DNA of 64,000 bases from Paraconexibacter sp040581415 (GTDB taxonomy: Bacteria; Actinomycetota; Thermoleophilia; Solirubrobacterales; Solirubrobacteraceae): NCBI RefSeq assembly GCF_040581415.1, contig NZ_CP114014.1, forward strand, positions 4,650,001-4,714,000, in the 5' to 3' direction. The translations under genes and the position numbers were made by a program. A model generated the notes under the pieces. The model did no database searches. It worked only from the letters and a program-made list of their open reading frames with translations, and had not been told where the DNA came from. Below are positions 42,890 through 51,782 of this stretch, piece by piece. The number at the start of each line of letters is the position of its first letter. Within the stretch, counting starts at the first letter, position 1.

Positions 42890-43351
42890 ATGCATTACAA
42901 CTTCGCCATCAAATGGCTCAAGGCCTTCCGGTCCAGCTCGGAGGAGGTCTGCGCGCTCTACGCCGACGACTTCATCTTCGAGGACCCGATGCTCGACCAG
43001 CACAACGTCAACACCAAGCCCGACCTGCTGCGTCTGTTCTCCCTGTACGCCAACAAGGACCGCGAGAACGGCCTCGGCGTGCACAACTTCCGGGTCCGCG
43101 GGTACGAGGGCGACCGCGACTGCGGCCTGATCTCGTGGGAGTGGAGCCCCGAGGACTGCGCGAACTTCATCGGCATCGACGTCGCCGGGAAGCCTTTCCT
43201 CACCATGGGCCACACGTGGCACGAGTACGACGCGGACGGCAAGATCACCCGCGAGTCCTCGTGGTGGGACGCCGCCTGCATCCTGCGGCAGACGCACGAG
43301 ATCAAGCCCGACCGGCTCACCACCGGCACGAAGCAGGCGGTGACGGCATGA
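42890..43351 (+). CDS. NTF2-like (SnoaL-type) protein, first of a pair
   Basis: A 153-aa alpha+beta-barrel protein with NTF2-like features: an N-terminal helix (AIKWLKAFRSSSEEVCALYADD), FIFEDPMLDQ, then strands ending WHEYDADGKITRESSWWDA. This family includes small enzymes such as isomerases and dehydratases, as well as binding proteins; the active residues cannot be assigned. The stop overlaps the start of a second NTF2-like gene (ATGA), so the two proteins probably form a heteromer or act in sequence. Next downstream are acyl-CoA ligases. Confidence 0.78.
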   Translation: MHYNFAIKWLKAFRSSSEEVCALYADDFIFEDPMLDQHNVNTKPDLLRLFSLYANKDRENGLGVHNFRVRGYEGDRDCGLISWEWSPEDCANFIGIDVAGKPFLTMGHTWHEYDADGKITRESSWWDAACILRQTHEIKPDRLTTGTKQAVTA

Positions 43352-43830
43352 GCAACCTCGAGCACGCGCAGAAGTGGGCCGACGCCCTCGGCAACGACGT
43401 CGAGGCGCTCGTCGCCCTGTACGCCGACTACCCGACGATCCAGTTCGGGAAGATCGAGGACCACGAGGTCGACACGCTCACCGACGCGGACATGATCCGC
43501 GAGCAGCTCGGCCCGATCAGCGCCGGCGAGAACGGCAAGTACACCTTCACGGCCACCGAGTGGCTCGGCAAGGAGAAGTTCGGCCTGATCCACTGGGACG
43601 TCACGATCGAGGGCGCCTCGACCTTCCGCGGGATCCCGACCGAGGGCAAGACGCTCACCGGCACCGGCTCGACCTACCAGGAGTTCGACGACCAGGGCAA
43701 GATCCTGCGCGAGAACACCTACTGGGAGGACAACCGCATCTTCGAGCAGCTCGGCATCGCGCTCATGCGCCCGCACTACTGGGAGGAGGACTTCGACATG
43801 GAGGCCTTCCTCGCCGAGGCCGCGGGCTAG
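43348..43830 (+). CDS. NTF2-like (SnoaL-type) protein, second of a pair
   Basis: A 160-aa protein with the same overall plan as its upstream partner: HAQKWADALGNDVEALVALYADY, a central strand region, TYQEFDDQGKILRENTYWEDN, and an extra C-terminal helix (DFDMEAFLAEAAG). It is translationally coupled to the first gene. Both proteins keep the D-x-x-G-K-I-x-R-E-x-x-x-W-x-D pattern, pointing to a duplication. A GC-rich hairpin 29 bases after the stop probably terminates the transcript. Confidence 0.76.
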   Translation: MSNLEHAQKWADALGNDVEALVALYADYPTIQFGKIEDHEVDTLTDADMIREQLGPISAGENGKYTFTATEWLGKEKFGLIHWDVTIEGASTFRGIPTEGKTLTGTGSTYQEFDDQGKILRENTYWEDNRIFEQLGIALMRPHYWEEDFDMEAFLAEAAG

Positions 43831-43858
43831 CCGCGCCGGGCGACATCGACGTCTGACC

Positions 43859-43884
43859 GGGGCCCGTCGACGCTGACGGGCCCC
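43859..43884 (+). terminator. Terminator hairpin after the NTF2-like pair
   Basis: A perfect 10-bp stem GGGGCCCGTC/GACGGGCCCC with a GACGCT loop, followed by TCGTCGTATCC. No long T-run, but stem strength and position fit a terminator. Confidence 0.7.
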
Positions 43885-43901
43885 TCGTCGTATCCGGGTA
43901 C

Positions 43902-43917
43902 CTAAGAGCACTCTTAG
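43902..43917 (+). promoter_or_regulatory. 16-bp dyad overlapping a -10-like box upstream of the acyl-CoA ligase operon
   Basis: CTAAGAG-CA-CTCTTAG, a perfect 7-bp dyad. Its right end merges with TAGCGT (43915-43920), a TANNNT -10-like box 75 bases before the ligase ATG. Size and position fit a repressor operator (for example MarR- or TetR-type). Confidence 0.55.
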
Positions 43918-43994
43918 CGTCTCGCCCGATAGGTGGAGGAACCTCCCCCTTCCAGGCCATACGGCGGTGCTGCGCGGTCGAGATACTCGATCGC

Positions 43995-45545
43995 ATGTAT
44001 CCAGGCGCCCAGGACCCCAGCAAACCCGCGATCATCATGGCCGGGTCCGGCCATACGACGACCTACGGCGAGGTCGACGCCGCCGCCAACCAGATCGCCC
44101 AGCTGTTCCGCGACGCCGGCCTGCAGCCCGGCGACCACGTCGCCTTCGTCGCCGAGAACTCCCCCGAGTACCTCGTCTTCGCCTGGGGCGCCCACTACGC
44201 CGGCCTGCTCTACACCGCCTGCTCCACGCAGCTCACCGGTGAGGAGATGGGCTACATCATCGACAACTGCGAGGCCCGGATCGCGGTCTTCTCCTCGCGG
44301 TACGCCGACCGGGTCAAGGGCGCGCAGGGCGCGGCTCCGAAGGTCGAGAAGTGGTACGCGATGAAGGGCGAGATCGATGGCCTCGAGTCCTTTGAGGAGG
44401 CGTACGCGAAGTTCCCCGCCGAGGCCACCGAGCCCGACCGGATCGCCGGCCGGGACATGCTCTACTCGTCCGGCACCACCGGCAAGCCGAAGGGCATCCG
44501 CCCGGCCGATCTGACCGCCCCGCTGGAGACCGAGCCGATCATCGTCACGCCGATCCTCAAGGGCATGTTCGGGGTCGGCGCCGACGACGTCTACCTGAAC
44601 CCGGCACCGCTCTACCACGCCGCTCCGCTGCGGTTCTGCATGGCGAACCACCAGCTCGGCGGGACCGTCGTCGTCATGGAGCGGTGGGACGAGGCGAAGG
44701 CCCTCGACTACTTCGCCCAGTACGGCGTGACCGTCACCCAGCTCGTCCCGACGATGTTCGTGCGGATGCTGCGCCTGCCGGAGGACGTGCGCGCCGCCGC
44801 CGACGTCTCGAGCCTGCGCCTCGTCATCCACGCGGCCGCCCCGTGCCCGCGTGAGGTCAAGCAGCAGATGCTCGACTGGTGGGGCCCGATCATCCACGAG
44901 TACTACGCGTCGACCGAGGCCTGCGGCCTCACCTGGGTCACGCCCGACCAGTGGCTCGCGAAGCCCGGCACCGTCGGGAAGGCGCTCGTCGGCGTGCCGC
45001 ACATCGTCGACGAGGACGGAAACGAGGTCCCGGCCGGGACCGACGGCGCGGTCTGGTTCTCGGACGGGCCGCAGTTCCAGTACCACAACGACCCCGAGAA
45101 GACGGCCGGCGTCACCAACGACAAGGGCTGGCAGACGTTCGGCGACATCGGTCACCTGGACGAGGACGGCTTCCTGTTCCTGACCGACCGCGCGTCCTAC
45201 ATGATCATCACGGGCGGCGTGAACGTGTACCCCCAGGAGGCCGAGGACGCCCTGCAGTCCCACCCGAAGGTCATGGACGCCGCCGTCTTCGGCGTCCCCC
45301 ACCCCGACTTCGGCGAGGCCGTCCAGGCCGTCGTGCAGCCCGTCGAGATGCCGGCCGACGAGGCGGCAGCCGCTGCGCTCGAGGAAGAGCTCATCGCCCA
45401 CTGCCGCTCCGGCCTGGCGAAGCTCAAGTGCCCGAGCTCGGTCGACTTCCGCGAGGAGCTGCCGCGCACCCCCACCGGCAAGCTGCTCAAGCGCCTGCTC
45501 AAGGACGAGTACAAGGAATCGGCGACCGCAGGCGCCGCCGGCTGA
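43995..45545 (+). CDS. AMP-forming fatty acyl-CoA ligase (FadD-type)
   Basis: A 516-aa member of the ANL superfamily. The P-loop is YSSGTTGKPKG, the A5 region YYASTEACG, the A7/A8 region GWQTFGDIGHLDEDGFLFLTDR, and the A10 Lys is in RTPTGKLLKRLL. It activates a carboxylic acid with ATP to acyl-AMP and then acyl-CoA. The N-terminus MYPGAQDPSKPAIIM is typical of actinobacterial FadD proteins, which supports the start. The stop and the next start share one base (TGATG) with the acetoacetyl-CoA synthetase gene. The acyl chain preference is not visible. Confidence 0.9.
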   Translation: MYPGAQDPSKPAIIMAGSGHTTTYGEVDAAANQIAQLFRDAGLQPGDHVAFVAENSPEYLVFAWGAHYAGLLYTACSTQLTGEEMGYIIDNCEARIAVFSSRYADRVKGAQGAAPKVEKWYAMKGEIDGLESFEEAYAKFPAEATEPDRIAGRDMLYSSGTTGKPKGIRPADLTAPLETEPIIVTPILKGMFGVGADDVYLNPAPLYHAAPLRFCMANHQLGGTVVVMERWDEAKALDYFAQYGVTVTQLVPTMFVRMLRLPEDVRAAADVSSLRLVIHAAAPCPREVKQQMLDWWGPIIHEYYASTEACGLTWVTPDQWLAKPGTVGKALVGVPHIVDEDGNEVPAGTDGAVWFSDGPQFQYHNDPEKTAGVTNDKGWQTFGDIGHLDEDGFLFLTDRASYMIITGGVNVYPQEAEDALQSHPKVMDAAVFGVPHPDFGEAVQAVVQPVEMPADEAAAAALEEELIAHCRSGLAKLKCPSSVDFREELPRTPTGKLLKRLLKDEYKESATAGAAG

Positions 45546-47491
45546 TGTCGGACACCGTCGCGCCGGCGCCGCTGTGGGAGCCGCCGGCCGAGTTGATCGA
45601 GGCGGCCGAGGTGGCCGCCCTCATGCGCGACGTGGGCGCGGCGGACTACAACGAGCTGTGGCAGTGGTCGGTGGACGACGTCGAGCGCTTCTGGGGAACC
45701 CTCTGGAAGCGCTTCGACATCGTCGCCGACGGTGACCCGTCCCGTGTCCTGGACACCCACGACATGCCGGGGGCGCGCTGGTTCCCAGACGTGGCGCTGT
45801 CGTTCCCCGAGCACGTCTTCCGCGGCAAGGACGCGGCCGCCCCGGCCCTGCACTTCGCGACGGAGAGCCGCGCCCTTGAGCAGTGGACCTGGGCCGAGCT
45901 CGCCGAGCAGACGACGCGGATCCGCGCGGGCCTGCGGGCACTCGGCGTCGAGCGGGGCGACCGCGTCGCCGGCTACCTGCCGAACATGCCGCACACCGTC
46001 GCCGCGTTCCTGGCGACGACGTCGCTCGGCGCCATCTGGTCCTGCTGCTCGCCGGACTTCGGCACGCGCACGGTCGTCGACCGGTTCGCGCAGATCGAGC
46101 CGAAGGTGCTGCTCGCCGTCGACGGCTACGAGTACGGCGGCAAGTCCTTCGACCGCACGCAGATCGTGGCCGAGCTCGCGGAGGCGCTGCCGACCGTGCG
46201 GCAGACGGTGACGCTGCCCTACCTCGGCGACGCGGGCAACTGGGACGAGCACTTCCCGGCCACCGACGAGCCGCTCGCGTTCGAGCGCGTGCCGTTCGAC
46301 CATCCGCTGTGGATCGTCTACTCGTCCGGGACGACGGGGCTGCCCAAGCCGATCGTGCACGGGCACGGCGGCCCGCTGCTGGAGCACCTGAAGACCTGGC
46401 GGCTGCACCACGACATCAAGCCCGGCGACCGCGCCCTGTGGTTCACGACCACCGGCTGGATCATGTGGAACTACCTGGTCTGCGGGCTGCTGTCGGACAT
46501 CTCGATCGTCCTCTACGACGGCAACCCCGGCTACCCGTCCCTCGGCGCGCTATGGGACCTCGCCGACGAGGCCGACGTCGCGCTGTTCGGCGCCGGCGCC
46601 GCGTTCATCCACGGCTGCATGCGCGCCGAGGTGCTGCCCGCCCAGGGCCGCAAGCTGACGTCACTGCGGTCGGTCGGCGTCACGGGCTCGCCGCTGGCGC
46701 CCGAGGGCTTCCCGTGGGTCGCCGAGCACGTCGGCCCGCACATCTGGCTTGCGTCCACATCGGGCGGGACGGACATCGCCGGCGGCTTCTTCGGCGGCTC
46801 GCCGCTGATGCCCGTCTACTCCGGCGAGCTCTCCTGCCGCATGCTCGGCGTGAAGGTCGAGGCCTGGGACGACGAGGGCCAGGTCGTCGTCGACGACGTC
46901 GGCGAGCTGATCGTCACCGAGCCGATGCCGTCGATGCCGGTCAAGTTCTGGAACGACGCGGGGGACGAGCGCTACCGCGAGTCGTACTTCGAGACGTTCG
47001 ACGGCGTCTGGCGCCACGGCGACTGGATCCGCATCACCGACCGTGGCTCGGCCGTCATCTACGGGCGCTCGGACTCCACGGTCAACCGCGGCGGCATCCG
47101 CATCGGGACCGCGGAGATCTACAACGCCGTGCTCGCGATCGACGGGATCGAGGACGCGCTGGCGGTCGACGTCCCGCCGGCCGACGGGACGGGCGACAGC
47201 TGGCTCGGCCTCTTCGTCGTCCTCGCGGGCGGCGCCGAGCTGACGCCGGAGCTGACCAAGCAGGTCGCCTCCGCGATCCGCGCCGACGCGTCCCCCCGGC
47301 ACGTCCCGGACGAGCTGCTCGCCGTCCCGGACCTGCCGAAGACGCTGACTGGCAAGCTGCTCGAGGTCCCGGTGAAGAAGCTCCTGATGGGCCGCGACCC
47401 GGGCTCGGCGGCGAACGCCGGCTCGCTCGCGAACCCAGAGGCGTTCCAGTGGTTCGTCGACTGGTCCCGCGAACGCGGCCCGGTGGCGTAA
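45545..47491 (+). CDS. Acetoacetate-CoA ligase (acetoacetyl-CoA synthetase)
   Basis: A 648-aa ANL enzyme with the long form typical of acetoacetyl-CoA synthetases (~650 aa). It has FWGTLWKRFDI near the N-terminus, the P-loop YSSGTTGLPKPIVHGHGG (the PKPIVH form is characteristic of this subgroup), TTTGWIMWNYLVCGLL, GRSDSTVNRGGIRIGTAEIY, and LTGKLLEVPVKKLLMG with the catalytic Lys. It converts acetoacetate + CoA + ATP to acetoacetyl-CoA, linking ketone-body or leucine breakdown to thiolase. It is coupled to the upstream FadD-type ligase. Confidence 0.9.
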   Translation: MSDTVAPAPLWEPPAELIEAAEVAALMRDVGAADYNELWQWSVDDVERFWGTLWKRFDIVADGDPSRVLDTHDMPGARWFPDVALSFPEHVFRGKDAAAPALHFATESRALEQWTWAELAEQTTRIRAGLRALGVERGDRVAGYLPNMPHTVAAFLATTSLGAIWSCCSPDFGTRTVVDRFAQIEPKVLLAVDGYEYGGKSFDRTQIVAELAEALPTVRQTVTLPYLGDAGNWDEHFPATDEPLAFERVPFDHPLWIVYSSGTTGLPKPIVHGHGGPLLEHLKTWRLHHDIKPGDRALWFTTTGWIMWNYLVCGLLSDISIVLYDGNPGYPSLGALWDLADEADVALFGAGAAFIHGCMRAEVLPAQGRKLTSLRSVGVTGSPLAPEGFPWVAEHVGPHIWLASTSGGTDIAGGFFGGSPLMPVYSGELSCRMLGVKVEAWDDEGQVVVDDVGELIVTEPMPSMPVKFWNDAGDERYRESYFETFDGVWRHGDWIRITDRGSAVIYGRSDSTVNRGGIRIGTAEIYNAVLAIDGIEDALAVDVPPADGTGDSWLGLFVVLAGGAELTPELTKQVASAIRADASPRHVPDELLAVPDLPKTLTGKLLEVPVKKLLMGRDPGSAANAGSLANPEAFQWFVDWSRERGPVA

Positions 47492-47623
47492 CAGCGGCTT
47501 GGCAGCTGGGTCGCGCGTCGGCGTGCGGCCCAGAGAACGCATGGGTTCCTTGCGCCGCGCGCCGGTCGGGTGCGCCGGGTTCGTGCACCTGCCGGATCCG
47601 CCCGGCGCTCCGTTACGATGTCC

Positions 47624-47636
47624 GGACATGCCGTCC
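47624..47636 (+). promoter_or_regulatory. GGACA-N3-TGTCC-type site at TetR start (one mismatch)
   Basis: GGACA-TGC-CGTCC overlaps the start codon of the TetR gene at 47628 and is preceded by the perfect palindrome TGTCCGGACA (47619-47628). It lies directly after the TACGAT -10 box, so binding would block the gene's own transcription. Confidence 0.5.
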
Positions 47637-48260
47637 GTCACCCGCAAGTCCCAGAGCACGCGCACCCAGCGCCGTGACGACGCCCGCCACCGCCTGCTCG
47701 GGGTGGTCGAGAAGCTGCTCGAGGAGGGCGAGTCCTTCACCGAGATCAGCGTCGAGCGCCTCGTCTCCGAGGCCGGCATGTCGCGGTCGACGTTCTACGT
47801 CTACTTCGAGGACAAGGGCGATCTGCTGCGGGCTTGGTTCGAGGACATCACAACCGAGCTGTACGGCGCCGCGACGGACTGGTTCGCGCTCGACGCGTCG
47901 GCCTCACAGGCCGACCTGCGTGCCGCGCTGGACAAGGTCGTGAAGACCTACAAGCCGCACACCACGCTGATGGCGGCGACCTACGACGCCGCGGCCTACG
48001 ACGCCAACGTCCGCGAGCTGGTCGAGGGCATGATGACCACGAACATCGCCGGCCTGCGCAAGCACATCAAGACCGGTCAGTCCGGCGGGTTCGTCGACCC
48101 CGCCCTGCCCGCCGCGCAGACCGCGGCCTGGCTGCAGTGGATGGCCGAGCGCGGCCTGCACCAGCTGGTACGCACCGCCGGCGGCGCCGAGCTCGAGAAG
48201 CTGATCGACGCGTACACCGGCATCGTCTGGAACACGCTCTACGCGCCGACCCGCAAGTAG
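47628..48260 (+). CDS. TetR/AcrR family transcriptional regulator
   Basis: A 210-aa TetR regulator. The HTH spans ~15-65 (TRTQRRDDARHRLLGVVEKLL; ITEISVERLV-like segment ISVERLVSEAGMSRSTFYVYFEDKGDLLRAW). The C-terminal domain is helical with no recognisable ligand motif. A TACGAT -10 box eight bases before the ATG and no Shine-Dalgarno indicate a leaderless start. The start codon is embedded in a GGACA-type palindrome shared with several promoters downstream, making this one of two candidates for the regulator of that motif. Confidence 0.9.
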   Translation: MPSVTRKSQSTRTQRRDDARHRLLGVVEKLLEEGESFTEISVERLVSEAGMSRSTFYVYFEDKGDLLRAWFEDITTELYGAATDWFALDASASQADLRAALDKVVKTYKPHTTLMAATYDAAAYDANVRELVEGMMTTNIAGLRKHIKTGQSGGFVDPALPAAQTAAWLQWMAERGLHQLVRTAGGAELEKLIDAYTGIVWNTLYAPTRK

Positions 48261-48283
48261 CTCCGCGCGGCGGCGCTCGCTGC

Positions 48284-49075
48284 TCAGCGCCCGGTGAACG
48301 CCGCCGGCCGGCGAGCCGCGAATGCTGCGACACCTTCGCGCGCGTCGTCCGTCGCGCCGCACGCAACCTGCGCGTCGAGCTCAAGCGTCAGGTGCTCGGC
48401 CCAGCTGACCGTGCTCGCCCCGCGCAGCAGCCGCCGGGCGTGGCCGTAGGCGACCGTCGGCCCCGCCGCGAACCGGCGACCCTCGGCCAGTGCGCGGTCG
48501 GCGAGGTCCGCCGCCGGGACGACCTCCGACGCGATCCCCCACTCGACCGCCTCGTCGGCGTTCAGGACCTTGCCGCCCAGGATGAACTGCTGCGCGCGCC
48601 GCAGGCCGACGAGCCGCGGGAGCGCCCACGCGCTGCCACCGTCCCCGCTGAGACCCAGCAGCGGGAAGCCCGCGGCCAGCTTGGCCGTGTCGGCGACCAG
48701 GACGATGTCCGCGCACCACAGCAGCCCGAGTCCGCCACCCGCCACCGGACCCTGAGCCGCGCAGACGATCGGAACCGGTAGGTCGCCCAGCGTCGCGAGC
48801 GTGCGATGGAACGGCCGCACCATCGCGTCGAGCTCGTCGGGCATGCGGTCTGCCTCGCGCGCGAAGTGCGCGAGGTCGCCGCCGACGCTGAAGCTCGCCC
48901 CGTCCGCGGTGACGAGGACCGCCCGGACGGTGCCGTCCGCGGCGATCGCGTCGACCGCGTCGCCCAGCGCCGCGACCCAGGCCGGATCGATCGCGTTGTG
49001 TCGCTCCGGCGCGCTGAACGACAGCTGCGCGAGGCCATCCTCGACCGTCAGGCGAACACGCTGCTCGGGGCTCAT
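48284..49075 (-). CDS. Enoyl-CoA hydratase/isomerase (crotonase family)
   Basis: A 263-aa crotonase-fold protein: DGLAQLSFSAPERHNAIDP, the first oxyanion segment GASFSVGGDLAHFA, and CAAQGPVAGGGLGLLWCADIVLVAD with the second oxyanion Gly. The catalytic Glu positions of classic hydratases are not both obvious, since the first is around GDGGSAWALPRLVG, so hydratase versus isomerase is open. A TAGGCT -10 box (49082-49087) six bases from the ATG suggests a leaderless start. It is divergent from the SDR gene, with a GGACA-type site in the 71-base gap. Confidence 0.85.
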   Translation of the reverse strand: MSPEQRVRLTVEDGLAQLSFSAPERHNAIDPAWVAALGDAVDAIAADGTVRAVLVTADGASFSVGGDLAHFAREADRMPDELDAMVRPFHRTLATLGDLPVPIVCAAQGPVAGGGLGLLWCADIVLVADTAKLAAGFPLLGLSGDGGSAWALPRLVGLRRAQQFILGGKVLNADEAVEWGIASEVVPAADLADRALAEGRRFAAGPTVAYGHARRLLRGASTVSWAEHLTLELDAQVACGATDDAREGVAAFAARRPAAFTGR

Positions 49076-49122
49076 GGTCGCAGCCTACCGGCCGTCGGCC
49101 ACATGCTCTGCACACACTGATC

Positions 49123-49135
49123 GGACAACCTGTAA
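49123..49135. promoter_or_regulatory. GGACA-N3-TGTCC-type site between enoyl-CoA hydratase and SDR genes
   Basis: GGACA-ACC-TGTAA has a complete left half and an imperfect right half. It lies in the divergent promoter, overlapping the putative -10 (TAAGAC, 49133-49138) of the SDR gene. Confidence 0.45.
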
Positions 49136-49146
49136 GACTTGGCTGC

Positions 49147-50019
49147 ATGAGTCTTCCCGTGCCGGCCGGAACCACGCGCGTCGTCGCCATCAGCGGCGCC
49201 GGACGCGGAATCGGGCTCGCCACCGCACGTGCCCTGCACGCCAGCGGGGCCTGCGTCGTCCTGGGTGACATCGACGTCGAGGCGGCCGAGGCTGCCGCCG
49301 CCGGCCTCGGCGATCGTGCCCTCGCCGTCCGGCTCGACGTGTCCGATGCGGACTCGTTCGTGGCGTTCGTGGACGCCGCCGAGACCGCGTTCGGGCCGCT
49401 CGGCGTCCTCATCAACAACGCGGGGATCATGCCGATCGGCCCGTTCCTGGACGAGGCGCCGGCGACGGCTCAGCGCGCGCTGGACATCAACATGATGGGC
49501 TGCCTGAACGGGATGCGCAGCGTCCTCCCGGGCATGCTCGAGCGGGGCCGCGGCCACATCATCAACGTGGCCTCCGTGGCCGGGAAGTCCCCCGTCCCCG
49601 GCGGCCTGACCTACGCCGCCACCAAGGCCGGCGTGATCTCGATGACCGAGACCGCCCGCGTCGAGTACGCCGGCACCGGCCTGGCGTTCACCTGCGTGAT
49701 GCCCTCCTTCACCAACACCGAGCTCATCGCCGGCACCAAGGGCACACGGTTCGTCAAGAACATCGAGCCGGACGACGTGGCGGCGGCGATCGTGGCTGTG
49801 ATCGCCAGGCCGCGGCCCGACGTGTTCGTCCCGAAGGTGGTGGGGACGCTGGCGCGGACCCAGCCGCTGATCGGCCGTCGTGTGCGTGACCGGATGAACA
49901 AGGCCATCAAGGCCGACCGCACGTTCCTCGAGGTCGACCAGTCGGCCCGGGCGGGCTACGACCGCCGGATCGGCACCACGCCGCAGCCGCCGTCCCTGAC
50001 CCCGGGCGACGAAGCCTGA
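49147..50019 (+). CDS. Short-chain dehydrogenase/reductase (SDR)
   Basis: A 290-aa classical SDR. The coenzyme motif is SGAGRGIG (~16-23), the structural NNAG is intact, the catalytic Ser is in NVASVAGKS, and the active-site Tyr-x3-Lys is in TYAATKAG. An acidic residue after the second strand (LGDIDVEAAEAAA) favours NAD over NADP. A C-terminal extension of ~50 residues beyond the core is present. It probably oxidises or reduces a hydroxyacyl or alcohol intermediate, in keeping with the adjacent enoyl-CoA hydratase. The start is eight bases after a TAAGAC box. Confidence 0.88.
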   Translation: MSLPVPAGTTRVVAISGAGRGIGLATARALHASGACVVLGDIDVEAAEAAAAGLGDRALAVRLDVSDADSFVAFVDAAETAFGPLGVLINNAGIMPIGPFLDEAPATAQRALDINMMGCLNGMRSVLPGMLERGRGHIINVASVAGKSPVPGGLTYAATKAGVISMTETARVEYAGTGLAFTCVMPSFTNTELIAGTKGTRFVKNIEPDDVAAAIVAVIARPRPDVFVPKVVGTLARTQPLIGRRVRDRMNKAIKADRTFLEVDQSARAGYDRRIGTTPQPPSLTPGDEA

Positions 50020-50058
50020 GCGTCGCACTCGCTCCCGACGCCCCGCGTTTGGGGGGGG

Positions 50059-51537
50059 TCAGGTGGGGGTCGGAAGGGCTGCGTAGAGGTCGGCGAACTC
50101 GGCCTGGATGTCGGCGACCAGGTCCCATGCGTCCGGGACCAGCTCGCGGTCGCCGACGACGCCGATCTCCAGCTCGCCGGCGTAGCTGACCACGGTGACG
50201 TTGAGCGCGGCCCCGTCGAAGATCAGGCTCAGCGGCGCGACCTCCTCCATCGGCGCGCCGTCGAGGTGCAGCGTCACCGGCGGGCCGGGAACGTTCGACA
50301 GCACCAGGTTCAGCGGCGGCGCGAGCAGGCCGCTGCCCATCAGGCGCATGATGCCGCCAGCGAGCGGCGCGAACACGAGCGGGAAGATCAGCTCGTTGGC
50401 GTCCTCGAGCAGCGTGGTCGGCGCGTCGGCGTGGCGGGCCTTCGCAGTGTTCATGCCCTCCGCCGCCGCCTGCAGCCTCGCCACCGGGTCGGCCAGCTGC
50501 GTCGGCACCGGCACGACGTACGAGGAGATCGCGTTGCTGATCTTCCCGTCGCTGTTCGCGGTCCGCACGCTCGACGGGACGAACGCGAGCAGCGGCTCGT
50601 CCGGGACGCCGTCCGTCGCCGCCAGGCGACGCCGCAGGCCGCCGGCGACCGCGCCCACCACGACGTCGTTGAACGATGCACCCGACGCCGACTTCAGCGT
50701 CCGCACCACGTCGAGGCTCACCCGGCCGAACGCGATCGAGCGCCCGGGCGACAGGGGCCCGTTGAAGCGGACCTTCGGCGCCTGCAGGTACTCGCCGTGG
50801 TCCTTGGTCTCGCCGGGGCGCAGCCCCTGGCCCGCACGGGCCGCCTTCGCCGCGGTCTGCGCGCCGGGCAACGCGCGCAGCATCGGGACCTGGTCGAGGT
50901 ACGGCAGCGCCTTGGCCCCCGACCGGGCGGCGCGCAGCGGGTGCGTGACCGTGCGGCGGACCGTGGTGGCGGCGCGGTGCGAAGCCGGCGGCGGCGGCGT
51001 GTGCGGGACGACGTCCGGCAGGTCGCTGCGGTCGGCCGGGTCCGGCTGGACGTCCAGCAGCAGGCTCAGGATCGTCGCGAACGCCAGCGCGTCCGCGGCG
51101 GCGTGATGGAAGACCATGGCGACGGCGACGCGGCCGTCGGCGAGCCCGTCGATCAGGACGAACTGCCAGAGGGGGCGCCGGCGATCCAGGCGGGTGGCCA
51201 TCAGGTCCGCGGTCACGGCGGCGAGCTCCACCGGCCCGCCCGGCGCTGGGAGCGTCCGCTGCAGGACGTGCGCGTCGAGGTCGACGGGGCCGTCGACGAA
51301 CGACGGGTGGTCCAGGCCCAGCGGGCTCGTCTGCAGGCGCCAGCGCAGCGCCGGGATGCGCTCGATACGCCGCTGGAAGAGCGCTCGGACGCGTTCGCGC
51401 GTGAGGACCTCGCCGTGTCGATCGGGGCCGAAGATGCCCAGCCCGCAGTAGTTGCTGGTCATGTTCCCGGCCTCCGCGGCGAGGAACTGCGCGTCGAACG
51501 CCGTCAGCGGGCGCGCGCGGTCAGGTGTGTCGCTCAT
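50059..51537 (-). CDS. WS/DGAT-family acyltransferase (third paralogue)
   Basis: A 492-aa WS/DGAT homologue. The active site reads HHAAADA, with both His and the Asp present and Gly replaced by Ala. Other family segments are TAFDAQFLAAEAGN at the start, PLWQFVLIDGLADGR, GASFNDVVVGAVAGGLRR, and SNVPGPPVTLHLDGAPMEEV near the end. It follows the small gene of the Rieske operon by five bases, so it appears to be the last gene of the dioxygenase operon. This is an unusual linkage that may connect aromatic or terpenoid oxidation to ester formation. An Arg/Pro-rich linker lies at ~180-200. Confidence 0.88.
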   Translation of the reverse strand: MSDTPDRARPLTAFDAQFLAAEAGNMTSNYCGLGIFGPDRHGEVLTRERVRALFQRRIERIPALRWRLQTSPLGLDHPSFVDGPVDLDAHVLQRTLPAPGGPVELAAVTADLMATRLDRRRPLWQFVLIDGLADGRVAVAMVFHHAAADALAFATILSLLLDVQPDPADRSDLPDVVPHTPPPPASHRAATTVRRTVTHPLRAARSGAKALPYLDQVPMLRALPGAQTAAKAARAGQGLRPGETKDHGEYLQAPKVRFNGPLSPGRSIAFGRVSLDVVRTLKSASGASFNDVVVGAVAGGLRRRLAATDGVPDEPLLAFVPSSVRTANSDGKISNAISSYVVPVPTQLADPVARLQAAAEGMNTAKARHADAPTTLLEDANELIFPLVFAPLAGGIMRLMGSGLLAPPLNLVLSNVPGPPVTLHLDGAPMEEVAPLSLIFDGAALNVTVVSYAGELEIGVVGDRELVPDAWDLVADIQAEFADLYAALPTPT

Positions 51538-51542
51538 ATGGG

Positions 51543-51782
51543 TCAGGCCTCGCCGCGCCAGCGCAGCAGCGAGGGATCCAGCAGCTTGTGCAGGCCACCG
51601 TCCGGCAGCCAGGCGAGCGTCTCGAGCTCGAGCGGGTCCAGATAGCCGACGTGCCCGGTGCGCAGATCCTCGATCCGCAACCTCGGCCCGTTGCCCTCGG
51701 TGTCGATCGAGACCTGGACGGACGCGAACTCGCCGCTCACCTCGCCGAGCCCGCCGGTCCCCTCTTGGATCTCGCCCGCCAT
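51543..51782 (-). CDS. Small hypothetical protein in the Rieske dioxygenase operon
   Basis: A 79-aa protein with no recognised domain. It is acidic in the first third (GEIQEGTGGLGEVSGEF), then predicted strands (FASVQVSIDT; GPRLRIEDLRTG) and a short helix (LDPLELETLAW). The start shares one base with the stop of the dioxygenase beta subunit (TGATG) and the stop is five bases from the WS/DGAT start. This tight packing is the main support for its being real. No Cys is present, so it is not the Rieske ferredoxin. Confidence 0.65.
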   Translation of the reverse strand: MAGEIQEGTGGLGEVSGEFASVQVSIDTEGNGPRLRIEDLRTGHVGYLDPLELETLAWLPDGGLHKLLDPSLLRWRGEA

